The translations under genes were made by a program, and so were the position numbers. 60,643 bases of DNA, from assembly GCA_045590195.1 (NCBI GenBank), contig JAZNQN010000036.1, positions 1 through 60,643 on the forward strand, read 5' to 3'. Below the pieces are notes generated by a model. That model was not told the origin of the DNA. It searched no databases and saw only the letters and a program-made list of their open reading frames with translations. The DNA comes from JAZNQN01 sp045590195 (lineage in GTDB: Bacteria > Bacillota > Clostridia > UMGS1883 > UMGS1540). The number at the start of each line of letters is the position of its first letter. Within the stretch, counting starts at the first letter, position 1. Shown piece by piece: positions 1-7,406 of the stretch.

Positions 1-19
1 TTGACGAATTTCTGCGTTG

Positions 20-56
20 AAAAATGCACATATCCGACAGGATTATGTGCATTTTT
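20..56. terminator. Strong symmetric hairpin, probable terminator
   Basis: A perfect 13-bp stem (AAAAATGCACATA at 20-32 with TATGTGCATTTTT at 44-56) closes an 11-nt loop. The A and T ends let it work as an intrinsic terminator in either direction. The gene it serves on the left lies outside the window. From 57 to 138 nothing else is recognisable. Confidence 0.7.
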
Positions 57-138
57 CGCCTTGAACTTCATTCAAAAATTTCAATTTTAGGATGCAATGC
101 AGTTTTGAATATCAGATTTTTATATTTAGACAAAGAAC

Positions 139-175
139 AAAAAGTCCGTAATACTGTCGCATTTCGGACTTTTTT
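139..175. terminator. Terminator behind the hydE/oxidoreductase unit
   Basis: AAAAAGTCCG (139-148) pairs with CGGACTTTTT (165-174) around a 16-nt loop. Read on the minus strand it lies about 60 bases past the stop of the Gfo/Idh gene and ends in a T run, so it probably ends that transcript. It is symmetric enough to act both ways. Confidence 0.75.
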
Positions 176-235
176 GATGCAGTATAAATGAAAAATATGG
201 CTTCAAAACCAAAACTTCCTTATCTGGTTGTGGAC

Positions 236-1207
236 TTAGTTGTTCGCACTTTTTAATTGCTGATTTTGATTATAAATTTTTTCTATGGCCGCAACAATAT
301 TTTTCCCATATTCAGCGGTAGCAATGTTTGCCGCCTCGCCATTTACATACTTGCAAAATTCTTCAAGTTGCAAAGCCATTGCATCTTCATTATTTGAATC
401 AATATCTGCCTTTTCCCATATTCCATCAGTATTTTTCCATAGATTATTGGTATCTGTCACTTTAAGTGCCCCATTAGTAAAATAATAAACAGATTCATAG
501 CCACAGTTTCCATAGCCACTGAAAGTAACGTTAGCACTAATATTATTTTTAAATTTTAACAAAAACTGCGCGTGACCTTCGATATCTGTACAATTTTTAA
601 AGTTTCCTACAGTAGCAGTAACATCTACAGCTTCAGCACCGAGCAAGTAAAACAACTTATCAAGCGCGTGAGCACCATAGTTCATCACTATGCCGCCACC
701 TGAAGTTTTTTTGTTTAAAAACCATTTCGGTCTTGACTCATCAAAATAATTTATTGTTCTGATTTCGGAAAACATACAAAGTTTTCCAAGGCTATTATCA
801 TCAACAACTCTTTTTACCTCTATATTAGCGCCAAAAAAACGTTGCACATGACCTACTGCCAACTTTCTGCTATTCTTTCTTGCAGCAGCTATCATCTTTT
901 CGCATTCTTCCACGGTATTTGCCATTGGCTTTTCAATTAAAACATCAAAACTATGTTCCAAAAAGAATATTGTTGTTTCACAATGAAGAAAATGCGGTAA
1001 ATTTATTATAATTGCGTCAATATTTTTCATTTCAGCAATTTCTTTGTAGTCAACACAAAATGGAACCCCATATTCTCTTGAAATTTTGCTTGCAACCTCT
1101 TCGTTAATATCGCAAACAACGCCTAGCTTGCAACTTTGCAACCTATTTATCGCCCGCAAATGTTGAACACCAATTCCTCCAAGCCCAACGACGGCTAAAT
1201 TCAGCAT
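236..1207 (-). CDS. Gfo/Idh/MocA-family NAD(P)-dependent oxidoreductase
   Basis: A 323-residue sugar or inositol dehydrogenase-like protein, cytoplasmic. The N-terminal Rossmann motif GLGGIG sits at residues 8-13, the family EKP motif (the lysine is catalytic in relatives) is near residue 92, and the substrate-side motif NYGAHALDK follows near 175. The substrate cannot be told from sequence; family members oxidise or reduce sugars, cyclitols and their derivatives. I start at ATG 1207 rather than the upstream in-frame ATG because GGAGG lies correctly spaced before it, inside the last codons of hydE. The gap to the hydE stop is one base, so the two genes are very likely translationally coupled. 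It is a paralogue of the oxidoreductase at 52097-53155. Confidence 0.9.
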   Translation of the reverse strand: MLNLAVVGLGGIGVQHLRAINRLQSCKLGVVCDINEEVASKISREYGVPFCVDYKEIAEMKNIDAIIINLPHFLHCETTIFFLEHSFDVLIEKPMANTVEECEKMIAAARKNSRKLAVGHVQRFFGANIEVKRVVDDNSLGKLCMFSEIRTINYFDESRPKWFLNKKTSGGGIVMNYGAHALDKLFYLLGAEAVDVTATVGNFKNCTDIEGHAQFLLKFKNNISANVTFSGYGNCGYESVYYFTNGALKVTDTNNLWKNTDGIWEKADIDSNNEDAMALQLEEFCKYVNGEAANIATAEYGKNIVAAIEKIYNQNQQLKSANN

Positions 1208-1208
1208 A

Positions 1209-2252
1209 TTATTTCCTCCAATTTGTTTTGGCATCTCCACGGTCAGTTACAATTTCATATCTGGTTTTGCCAATTTTTTCTTTGAGTTTATCAAGTTTCT
1301 GTGCAGATTCAACTCCTGTTGCCAACTTATTATCATAAATGGCATATAGTTTTCTTGTCGACTCAGGCGAAAGGTTTGGCATAACAACATTTGCACCTGA
1401 TTTTATGCCCATTTCTCTTCCGCCTTCTGCAAGTGTGCCCAAGGCGGTTGTTGCAGGAAGCAAAACTTTTGGAAACATCAGGCGAAGTATTGAAATGAGC
1501 CTTAAAGTTAAAAATAAATCTCCACTTTTAAAGTGCGCAAACGGAGTATCTGCCTGAGTTAAATATGGCCCTATTCCTATCATATCAGGCTGAAGTTTCT
1601 GTAAAAACCTTAAATCCTCAATAATGTTTTCTATTGTCTGATAAGGAGAGCCAACCATAAATCCTGAGCCTACCTGAAAGCCAATATCTTTAAGCGCAAA
1701 CAACGCTTCTTTTCGTGCTTCAAGGCTCATTTCAGCAGGATGAAGTTTACCATAGTGTTCGCTATTTGCAGTTTCATGCCTTAAAAGATACCTGTCAGCA
1801 CCGGCATCTTTAAACATTTTATAAGTATTGTAACTTTTTTCGCCAATAGAAAGAGTTATAGCACAATCAGAAAATCTATCTTTGATATCAGATACAATTT
1901 TACAAATTCTGTCATCAGTAAAATAAGGGTCTTCCCCACCTTGTAAAACAAAAGTACGAAAACCAAGGTTATAACCATCATCACAACAGGAAATAATATC
2001 GTTAGCAGTTAAACGGTATCTGGAAATAGAGCTGTTATCTCGCCTGAGGCCGCAGTAAAAACAATTGTTTTTGCAATAGTTTGTAAATTCAATAAGACCT
2101 CTTATATAAACGCTGTTGCCATAGTGTTCCCGTCTTACTTCATCAGCAGATTTTGCCAGTTCTTCTCTGTATCCATCTTTTGAAATAAGTTCAAAAAGCT
2201 CGACATCGTTCAAATCGAAATTTTCGGTTAATTTTTTGACTAAGTTACTCAT
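1209..2252 (-). CDS. hydE: [FeFe]-hydrogenase H-cluster maturase HydE (radical SAM)
   Basis: 347 residues with the radical SAM cluster motif C60-x3-C64-x2-C67 in the context TNYCKNNCFYCGLRR, followed by GGEDPY, RHETAN, GIGPY and a GANVVMPN segment, all in the order known from HydE of the BioB/HydE/PylB group. HydE helps to build the di-iron subcluster of [FeFe] hydrogenase, acting with HydG and HydF. Neither partner nor a hydrogenase is in this window. The ATG at 2252 has an AGGTGAG ribosome-binding site and a consensus promoter upstream. PylB is a related alternative, but no pyrrolysine genes are near and the motif contexts fit HydE better. Confidence 0.88.
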   Translation of the reverse strand: MSNLVKKLTENFDLNDVELFELISKDGYREELAKSADEVRREHYGNSVYIRGLIEFTNYCKNNCFYCGLRRDNSSISRYRLTANDIISCCDDGYNLGFRTFVLQGGEDPYFTDDRICKIVSDIKDRFSDCAITLSIGEKSYNTYKMFKDAGADRYLLRHETANSEHYGKLHPAEMSLEARKEALFALKDIGFQVGSGFMVGSPYQTIENIIEDLRFLQKLQPDMIGIGPYLTQADTPFAHFKSGDLFLTLRLISILRLMFPKVLLPATTALGTLAEGGREMGIKSGANVVMPNLSPESTRKLYAIYDNKLATGVESAQKLDKLKEKIGKTRYEIVTDRGDAKTNWRK

Positions 2253-2268
2253 AATCTCACCTAATAAA

Positions 2269-2297
2269 ATTATAAAGTTTTTATATTAAAAAGTCAA
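2269..2297 (-). promoter_or_regulatory. Sigma-A promoter of hydE
   Basis: Minus strand: TTGACT (2297-2292), 17-bp spacer, TATAAT (2274-2269), which puts the transcript start roughly 10 bases before the hydE start codon. It is back to back with the cysK promoter. Confidence 0.85.
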
Positions 2298-2306
2298 GGC
2301 AAAAAG

Positions 2307-2335
2307 TTGACAATATTACGCTCAAATAGTATAAT
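2307..2335 (+). promoter_or_regulatory. Sigma-A promoter of cysK
   Basis: TTGACA (2307-2312), 17-bp spacer, TATAAT (2330-2335): a perfect consensus, which predicts strong basal expression. No S-box or T-box-like leader fits in the 17 bases between the -10 hexamer and the ribosome-binding site. Confidence 0.9.
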
Positions 2336-2358
2336 TAAGCTAGAAATGAGGTGTTTCT

Positions 2359-3285
2359 ATGAAAATTTACAAAAGTGTATACGAGCTCATCGGTAACACA
2401 CCACTTCTTGAGCTTTCTAATCTTGAAAAAGAGTTCTCCATAAACGCAAAAATTCTTGCAAAGCTTGAGTACTTTAATCCTGCAGGAAGCGTTAAAGACA
2501 GGGTTGCTTTCGAAATGATTACCGATGCAGAAAATAGAGGAATATTAAAAAAGGGTTCAACAATTATTGAGCCTACAAGCGGCAACACAGGAATTGGTTT
2601 GGCATCGGTTGCGGCTTCAAAAGGGTATAAAGTTATATTAACAATGCCTGACACTATGAGTATTGAACGAAGAAATCTTTTAAAGGCTTATGGTGCTGAA
2701 ATTGTTTTAACACCCGGAAAAGACGGAATGAGCGGTGCGATTAAAAAAGCCACTGAGCTTGCCGGCGAAATTGAAAACAGCTTTATTCCTTCACAGTTTA
2801 CTAATCCGGTAAATCCTATGGCACATATAAAATCAACCGGTCCTGAAATTTGGAACGATACCGAAGGCAGAGTTGATATTTTTATAGCAGGTGCCGGAAC
2901 CGGTGGAACAATAAGCGGAGTTGGAGAATTTTTAAAATCAAAAAATCCTGATATTAAAATAATTGCTGTTGAGCCGGCAAACTCCCCCATTCTTTCGAAG
3001 GGCACAAGCGGTACTCACGGTCTGCAAGGTATTGGCGCGGGATTTATTCCGGATACGCTTAACACAAACATTTATGATGAGATTTTCCCGGTTTTTGAAG
3101 AAGATGCGTATAAAATTGGTAACTATCTTGCAAAACACGAAGGTATTTTAGTTGGAATAACCTCAGGTGCAGCTGTTTTTGCTGCTTTAGAGATTGCGAA
3201 AAGATCTGAAAATTCCGGCAAAACTATTGTTACGCTTTTACCTGATACGGGCGAACGATACCTTTCAACTCCAATGTTTAATTAA
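2359..3285 (+). CDS. cysK: Cysteine synthase (O-acetylserine sulfhydrylase)
   Basis: 308 residues, the usual CysK length. This PLP enzyme joins O-acetylserine and sulfide to give cysteine in the cytoplasm. The PLP lysine is K46 in GSVKDR, the substrate loop TSGNTG is at 73-78, and GAGTGGTISG forms the phosphate-binding loop. The C-terminus ends in the typical LLPDTGERYLST. CysK and CysM cannot be fully separated without alignment, but the length and motif wording favour CysK. It stands alone between its own promoter and a bidirectional terminator. Confidence 0.93.
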   Translation: MKIYKSVYELIGNTPLLELSNLEKEFSINAKILAKLEYFNPAGSVKDRVAFEMITDAENRGILKKGSTIIEPTSGNTGIGLASVAASKGYKVILTMPDTMSIERRNLLKAYGAEIVLTPGKDGMSGAIKKATELAGEIENSFIPSQFTNPVNPMAHIKSTGPEIWNDTEGRVDIFIAGAGTGGTISGVGEFLKSKNPDIKIIAVEPANSPILSKGTSGTHGLQGIGAGFIPDTLNTNIYDEIFPVFEEDAYKIGNYLAKHEGILVGITSGAAVFAALEIAKRSENSGKTIVTLLPDTGERYLSTPMFN

Positions 3286-3311
3286 AAAAATCCGCTCACG
3301 CGGATTTTTTT
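3284..3311. terminator. Bidirectional terminator between cysK and the envelope operon
   Basis: AAAAAAATCCGC pairs with GCGGATTTTTTT around a TCAC loop. It sits at the 3' end of both converging transcripts and overlaps the last codons of the HAD-GtrA gene. Confidence 0.9.
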
Positions 3312-4258
3312 TCTTTTTTAAATGCAAATATCTTTAATAATAAAAAAGTTACAGGAACGCCAATTGTGGCCGAAATAACGTAAATTAAAAAGTGTGGCAT
3401 ATTAAAAAGATTTCCAAGCAGTGCCACGCAAACGCTTTGAACAAGATAGTTTGGTATATACGATACAACATATTTAATAAACTTTTTAAAATTTGCCTTC
3501 TGATGAAAAACAAGTGCGCAATTCAGCAAAAAGCCAATAATCAATGAAACTATATACCCAAGAGTAAAAGAAACATTCTCCTGAGCAAAAAACAAAGAAA
3601 ACAGTGTTGAAAATAATACACTTGTTACAGTATTAGTACATCCAACTGTCAAAAAAGCGAAAAAATCTTTTGAAAGAAACTTTTTAAGTATACCGGGTTT
3701 ATGGTTGTTCCATTCTATAAACTTATCATCTTTAACTATAAATGATTCATCAGCCAAAAGAGCAAGCGGAGTATCTGAAAGCGAATCAGAATAAAACTTA
3801 TCAATTTTTGCATCGGGCATTTTCTCTCGTAGTCTGCAAACCTTTTCCTCTCCCCAACAGTTTTCGCCTTCTGTTTTACCGCTTAGCTTACAAACCCTTG
3901 AAGCCATCAGGGTAAAACCAAGCTTCTCCGCAACCGGCTGAAGTAAAAACTCAGGGGATGCAGAAATAATTACATCATTATCTTGTTTCTGTTCCAAATA
4001 CCATTTTTTAACCTTCTTAATATTTATATCCCAAAACAAATTAACTTCTTTATCTATATCATTAATTCCGCTTAAAAATACGTAAAATTTTTCTTTAAAC
4101 TGAGTTTTAGTAATAATTCCGAACATATATTTCAAAAAAGCAAAACCTTGTTTGGGTAAAAAACGAAGTAAGGAAATGTTTTTTTTGATAGAGTAAAAGT
4201 AAAAATCACGTGTGCTGTCACCGCTATAAATTGTTTCATCAAAATCATATACATTCAT
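3296..4258 (-). CDS. HAD phosphatase fused to a GtrA-family membrane domain
   Basis: 320 residues with two parts. The first ~200 form a subclass IB HAD phosphatase: DFDET at residues 5-9 is the aspartate nucleophile motif and a Lys/Asp-containing SDSLSDTPL segment supplies motif III. From about 205 to the end is a GtrA/GtcA domain with four predicted membrane helices; such proteins move polyprenyl-phosphate sugars across the membrane. I infer that the HAD part removes a phosphate from the product of the neighbouring UbiA enzyme and the GtrA part flips the lipid-linked sugar. ATG 4258 is chosen for the GAGGTG site before it. It is the last gene of the five-gene operon, 10 bases after the UbiA stop. 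Confidence 0.8.
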   Translation of the reverse strand: MNVYDFDETIYSGDSTRDFYFYSIKKNISLLRFLPKQGFAFLKYMFGIITKTQFKEKFYVFLSGINDIDKEVNLFWDINIKKVKKWYLEQKQDNDVIISASPEFLLQPVAEKLGFTLMASRVCKLSGKTEGENCWGEEKVCRLREKMPDAKIDKFYSDSLSDTPLALLADESFIVKDDKFIEWNNHKPGILKKFLSKDFFAFLTVGCTNTVTSVLFSTLFSLFFAQENVSFTLGYIVSLIIGFLLNCALVFHQKANFKKFIKYVVSYIPNYLVQSVCVALLGNLFNMPHFLIYVISATIGVPVTFLLLKIFAFKKEKKSA

Positions 4259-4268
4259 ACTTTTCACC

Positions 4269-5129
4269 TCACACAAGATACATTAATACAAGTAAAAGTA
4301 AAGCATATAAAAGCCCGAGTAACAACAAAATTTTGTCGTTTAAAATTACATCTACGGGATCTCCGTATGAATTGCCTTCAACAACTAGTGAATAGCGCAT
4401 ACAAATAAGCATAACGACAGGCACAGTCCATATCATATGATTTGAAAACCTGAGTGCAGTTGAATCGGCCACGCACCAGAGAGAATAAAAAACAATTGCA
4501 ATCGCCATAAACATTTGCATCATTTTATCAAGATATTCATAAGTATAAAATTTTAAAACGGCTCTTGTTTCTTTGCCAAGTTTAATTTCGTTTCTCCTTT
4601 TACCAAGTCCGAGATAAAAAGAAATTGCTAAAACTGTAAGATAAAGCCAACCTGAAACTTCAACATTTGTTATTACGGAACCATAAAGAAGACGTAAAAG
4701 AAATCCGGAAGCTAAAATGGCAATGTCAACAATTGGAATATTTTTCCCGCCAAAACAGTAACACAAGTTGAAAACAAAATAAAGAGCAGGAAATGCAGCA
4801 CACAAGTAGTTTCCACTGCAGGAAAAAAGGCAAAATATCACGGAAACAATAAATAGCACCGAAGCAAAAACTTTGGCTTTTGCGGGCGAAATGGCTCCAC
4901 TTGCAATAGGTCTGTTCTTTTTTTTGGGATGAAGCCGGTCTTTAGGAGCATCAACCAAATCGTTTATAATATAAATTACCGATGTTAAAAGCGAAAACGA
5001 AACAAACCCAAGTATACACGATGCGAAAAGTGATGCATTAAATAAATTCATAGAGAAAAATAGCGGCAGAAAAATAAAAATATTCTTAATGTAGTGATGA
5101 ACTCTGGCAAGCTTTAAATAGTTTTTCAT
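4269..5129 (-). CDS. UbiA-family prenyltransferase, decaprenyl-phosphate phosphoribosyltransferase-like
   Basis: 286 residues and about eight to nine membrane helices. The first Asp-rich motif reads NDLVDAPKDRLHPKKKNRPI, closer to the mycobacterial Rv3806c type (DPPR synthase, which puts phosphoribose on polyprenyl phosphate) than to quinone or heme prenyltransferases. The second acidic motif (YTYEYLDKMMQ) follows near residue 200. By homology it would transfer phosphoribosyl from PRPP to polyprenyl phosphate in the inner leaflet. No quinone genes are near, and the HAD-GtrA fusion downstream fits the lipid-sugar role. Start ATG 5129 has TGGAGG before it. An aromatic prenyltransferase remains possible. 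Confidence 0.78.
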   Translation of the reverse strand: MKNYLKLARVHHYIKNIFIFLPLFFSMNLFNASLFASCILGFVSFSLLTSVIYIINDLVDAPKDRLHPKKKNRPIASGAISPAKAKVFASVLFIVSVIFCLFSCSGNYLCAAFPALYFVFNLCYCFGGKNIPIVDIAILASGFLLRLLYGSVITNVEVSGWLYLTVLAISFYLGLGKRRNEIKLGKETRAVLKFYTYEYLDKMMQMFMAIAIVFYSLWCVADSTALRFSNHMIWTVPVVMLICMRYSLVVEGNSYGDPVDVILNDKILLLLGLLYALLLLVLMYLV

Positions 5130-5145
5130 CAAAAACCTCCAAAAA

Positions 5146-6063
5146 TCAAAGTATTGCCGCAATTCCAACAACAACCGGCATTGTTATAATTGACAAGAGC
5201 GTAGTAAGGGAAACGCAAGCTGCCGAGAGAGCAGTATCGCCATCGAATTTTTCAGAAAACATAGTAGTTGCAGCTGCCAGCGGTGCCGCAGCACAAATTG
5301 TACATGCAACAAGAATTGTTCCTGTAATTCCACATAAATACATTCCAAAAACTACAATAAGCGGCGAAACAATAAGCCTTAAAAACATAGAAACATATGG
5401 CGAAAAACCAGTAATTTTAAGGTTTGACCCAGCAAGATGAAAACCTACAATTACCATTGGTATAGGCGTATTAAGCGAAGCCAAAAATTTTACAGGTTCG
5501 AGTATTGTAAAAGGTATTTTCACTGAAAACACAAAAAGAAGCAAGCCAACAACTGTACTGCTGACGCCAGGATTAAAAATAATTTTTTTAAAGGAAATAT
5601 TTTTAAAGTCACCGGTCATTACCAAAACGCCATATGTCCAGAGCATAATCTGAAACACTGCAATATATGTTGCACCGTAAAAAACACCAATTTCGCCAAG
5701 CATAGCACTTTGAAGCGGCAATGCCATATATCCGCAATTCGAGAATACAGCTCCAAATCTAAGCGTTTTTTCCCGGCGGTTATCTTTGTCTTTCACGAAT
5801 AAATGCGCAAGTAATATATTTATCGCAAACGACAAAAAAGCCGCAATCAAGGTAACACAAAGTCCAAAAAGCATTTCTTTGTCAAATTCACGTTGATACG
5901 AATTAATAATAACACAAGGAGTTACTATGTACAATACAAAATCGGTCATTTCCTTAACGGTTACCCTTGAAATCAGCTTAGCCTTATTACAGGCAAAACC
6001 AACCGCTACTAGGATAAATAAAATCAAAACATAATTACCAACAGTTAAAATATTTTCAAGCAT
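5146..6063 (-). CDS. AEC-family (auxin efflux carrier-type) transporter
   Basis: 305 residues with about ten hydrophobic segments in the AEC/BART fold layout: two five-helix halves, with an NCGYMALPL segment near the fourth and fifth helices and a VGFHLAGSNL segment after the midpoint. Family members carry small organic acids or similar solutes; the substrate here is unknown. ATG 6063 is chosen because CTGGAG precedes it; it overlaps the end of the glycosyltransferase gene by 8 bases, so translation is probably coupled. Its place inside an envelope-glycan operon is unexpected. Confidence 0.8.
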   Translation of the reverse strand: MLENILTVGNYVLILFILVAVGFACNKAKLISRVTVKEMTDFVLYIVTPCVIINSYQREFDKEMLFGLCVTLIAAFLSFAINILLAHLFVKDKDNRREKTLRFGAVFSNCGYMALPLQSAMLGEIGVFYGATYIAVFQIMLWTYGVLVMTGDFKNISFKKIIFNPGVSSTVVGLLLFVFSVKIPFTILEPVKFLASLNTPIPMVIVGFHLAGSNLKITGFSPYVSMFLRLIVSPLIVVFGMYLCGITGTILVACTICAAAPLAAATTMFSEKFDGDTALSAACVSLTTLLSIITMPVVVGIAAIL

Positions 6064-7393
6064 CTTGTTCTCCAGTTTTCTTGTCAAAATAGTCTATGGC
6101 CGCACAAACTCCCACAGCGGCAAAAATTGTAAATATATACGCAACAGAGAAAGTGTATCTCGGTTGAATTTCCATAAGCATAAGCCCGCCCTCAAAGGCA
6201 AGCGGCAAAAGAAATAGCATAATGGTAATTTTTCTCTTACTGTAAAAAACTATAAAAAGTAATGATAAGGCGAGTAAAGCATAATACATAGTCTTACACA
6301 TTGTTTGAGCCAGCGTATAAAAAGAATTATCGCTGCTGCAGCCGTTTTCCACCATGCTCCAGTAAACGCTGTTAAACGAAGCATCGCTCCAGATTATATC
6401 AGTTTTTTTAAGCAAAAGAGGTATAATTTTTTCGGGATTTTCTGAAAGCCTTTTTACAAGTTTTTCTTTTGCAATTTCAGATGCTTTTTCAGGGTTTTCG
6501 CCTGCATCAAGGTATACACCGTGATCCTCTGAACTGTACATCCCATTTGTTTCGAAATTAGATCCTACAAGCATATAAACTATGTAAGGCTCGCCTTTAT
6601 CACTTAATTTATATTCGGTTATACCACTATAGTAAAGTGAAAGGCTTACAACCTGAAAAATCAATATAAAAGAAACAAACAATGATAAAAAGGATACAAC
6701 TCTTTTTTTGATAGTTTTAAAACATAATATAATTCCTGCAGAAAAAGCGGCAAGATAAAATGGTGCTACGCCCCTCAAAAGACATCCCGCAGAAAGAATA
6801 AGTCCGCAAAAGAACATATTCTTCACAGTTTCTTTCAGTTCATTGCTCTTAAAAGCTTTTATATAGAAATACAAAGCAAATATAATAAATGTAAGAGCAA
6901 AATTTTCGCTGGCAACAACAGGAGTATAAAAAATATCCGGCAAGAAAATTGCATACAAAAATGCGGTTGAAAGCATTCCCTTATTACCTTTTAACTCTTT
7001 GCCAACAAGTGCTGCGGCAAAAATAGCCACAGTTTTAAAGAAAACATTGAATAATTTTATAACAAAAACATCTTTACCGAAAATTTTCATCAGAAGTCCG
7101 CAAAGTGCCGAAAAGGTTGTCATATGCGGAAAACGCTGGAAATAACTGCCCATTGTAAACGGAACATTTCCACTTGCGAGTCTTTCGCCTGCCGCAAACA
7201 TTGTATGATAATCGCTTACAGGCTGACAAGGCACAAAAATTATTGTATAAAGCCTTAAAACAAAACCAAGAAAAATTATGCTGCAAAGGTAAATATACGT
7301 TGTTTTTGCTTTGAATTTATCAGCAAATTTACCAAGCACCAAAAGGCCTGCTGCCATTATTAGTAATGTTAATATACACAAAAAGATTTTCAA
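6056..7393 (-). CDS. GT39-type (GT-C) polyprenyl-phosphate sugar glycosyltransferase, membrane protein
   Basis: 445 residues with roughly ten to twelve membrane helices. The first extracytoplasmic loop holds the acidic segment PVSDYHTMFAAGERLASG, the position of the catalytic Asp in PMT/ArnT-type GT-C enzymes, and the next loop reads RFPHMTTF. Such enzymes take a sugar from a polyprenyl-phosphate donor on the outer face of the membrane. Start codon is TTG at 7393 with AGAGGG upstream. It begins 14 bases after the stop of the LtaS-like gene, which suggests that lipoteichoic acid or a similar surface polymer is its acceptor. Donor and acceptor are inferences. Confidence 0.75.
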   Translation of the reverse strand: MKIFLCILTLLIMAAGLLVLGKFADKFKAKTTYIYLCSIIFLGFVLRLYTIIFVPCQPVSDYHTMFAAGERLASGNVPFTMGSYFQRFPHMTTFSALCGLLMKIFGKDVFVIKLFNVFFKTVAIFAAALVGKELKGNKGMLSTAFLYAIFLPDIFYTPVVASENFALTFIIFALYFYIKAFKSNELKETVKNMFFCGLILSAGCLLRGVAPFYLAAFSAGIILCFKTIKKRVVSFLSLFVSFILIFQVVSLSLYYSGITEYKLSDKGEPYIVYMLVGSNFETNGMYSSEDHGVYLDAGENPEKASEIAKEKLVKRLSENPEKIIPLLLKKTDIIWSDASFNSVYWSMVENGCSSDNSFYTLAQTMCKTMYYALLALSLLFIVFYSKRKITIMLFLLPLAFEGGLMLMEIQPRYTFSVAYIFTIFAAVGVCAAIDYFDKKTGEQDA

Positions 7394-7406
7394 AATGTAC
7401 GCCCTC

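Noticed and set aside
1209..2252. PylB (methylornithine synthase) instead of HydE
   Set aside because: Motifs GGEDPY, RHETAN, GIGPY and GANVVMPN fit HydE, and no pyrrolysine genes are nearby.
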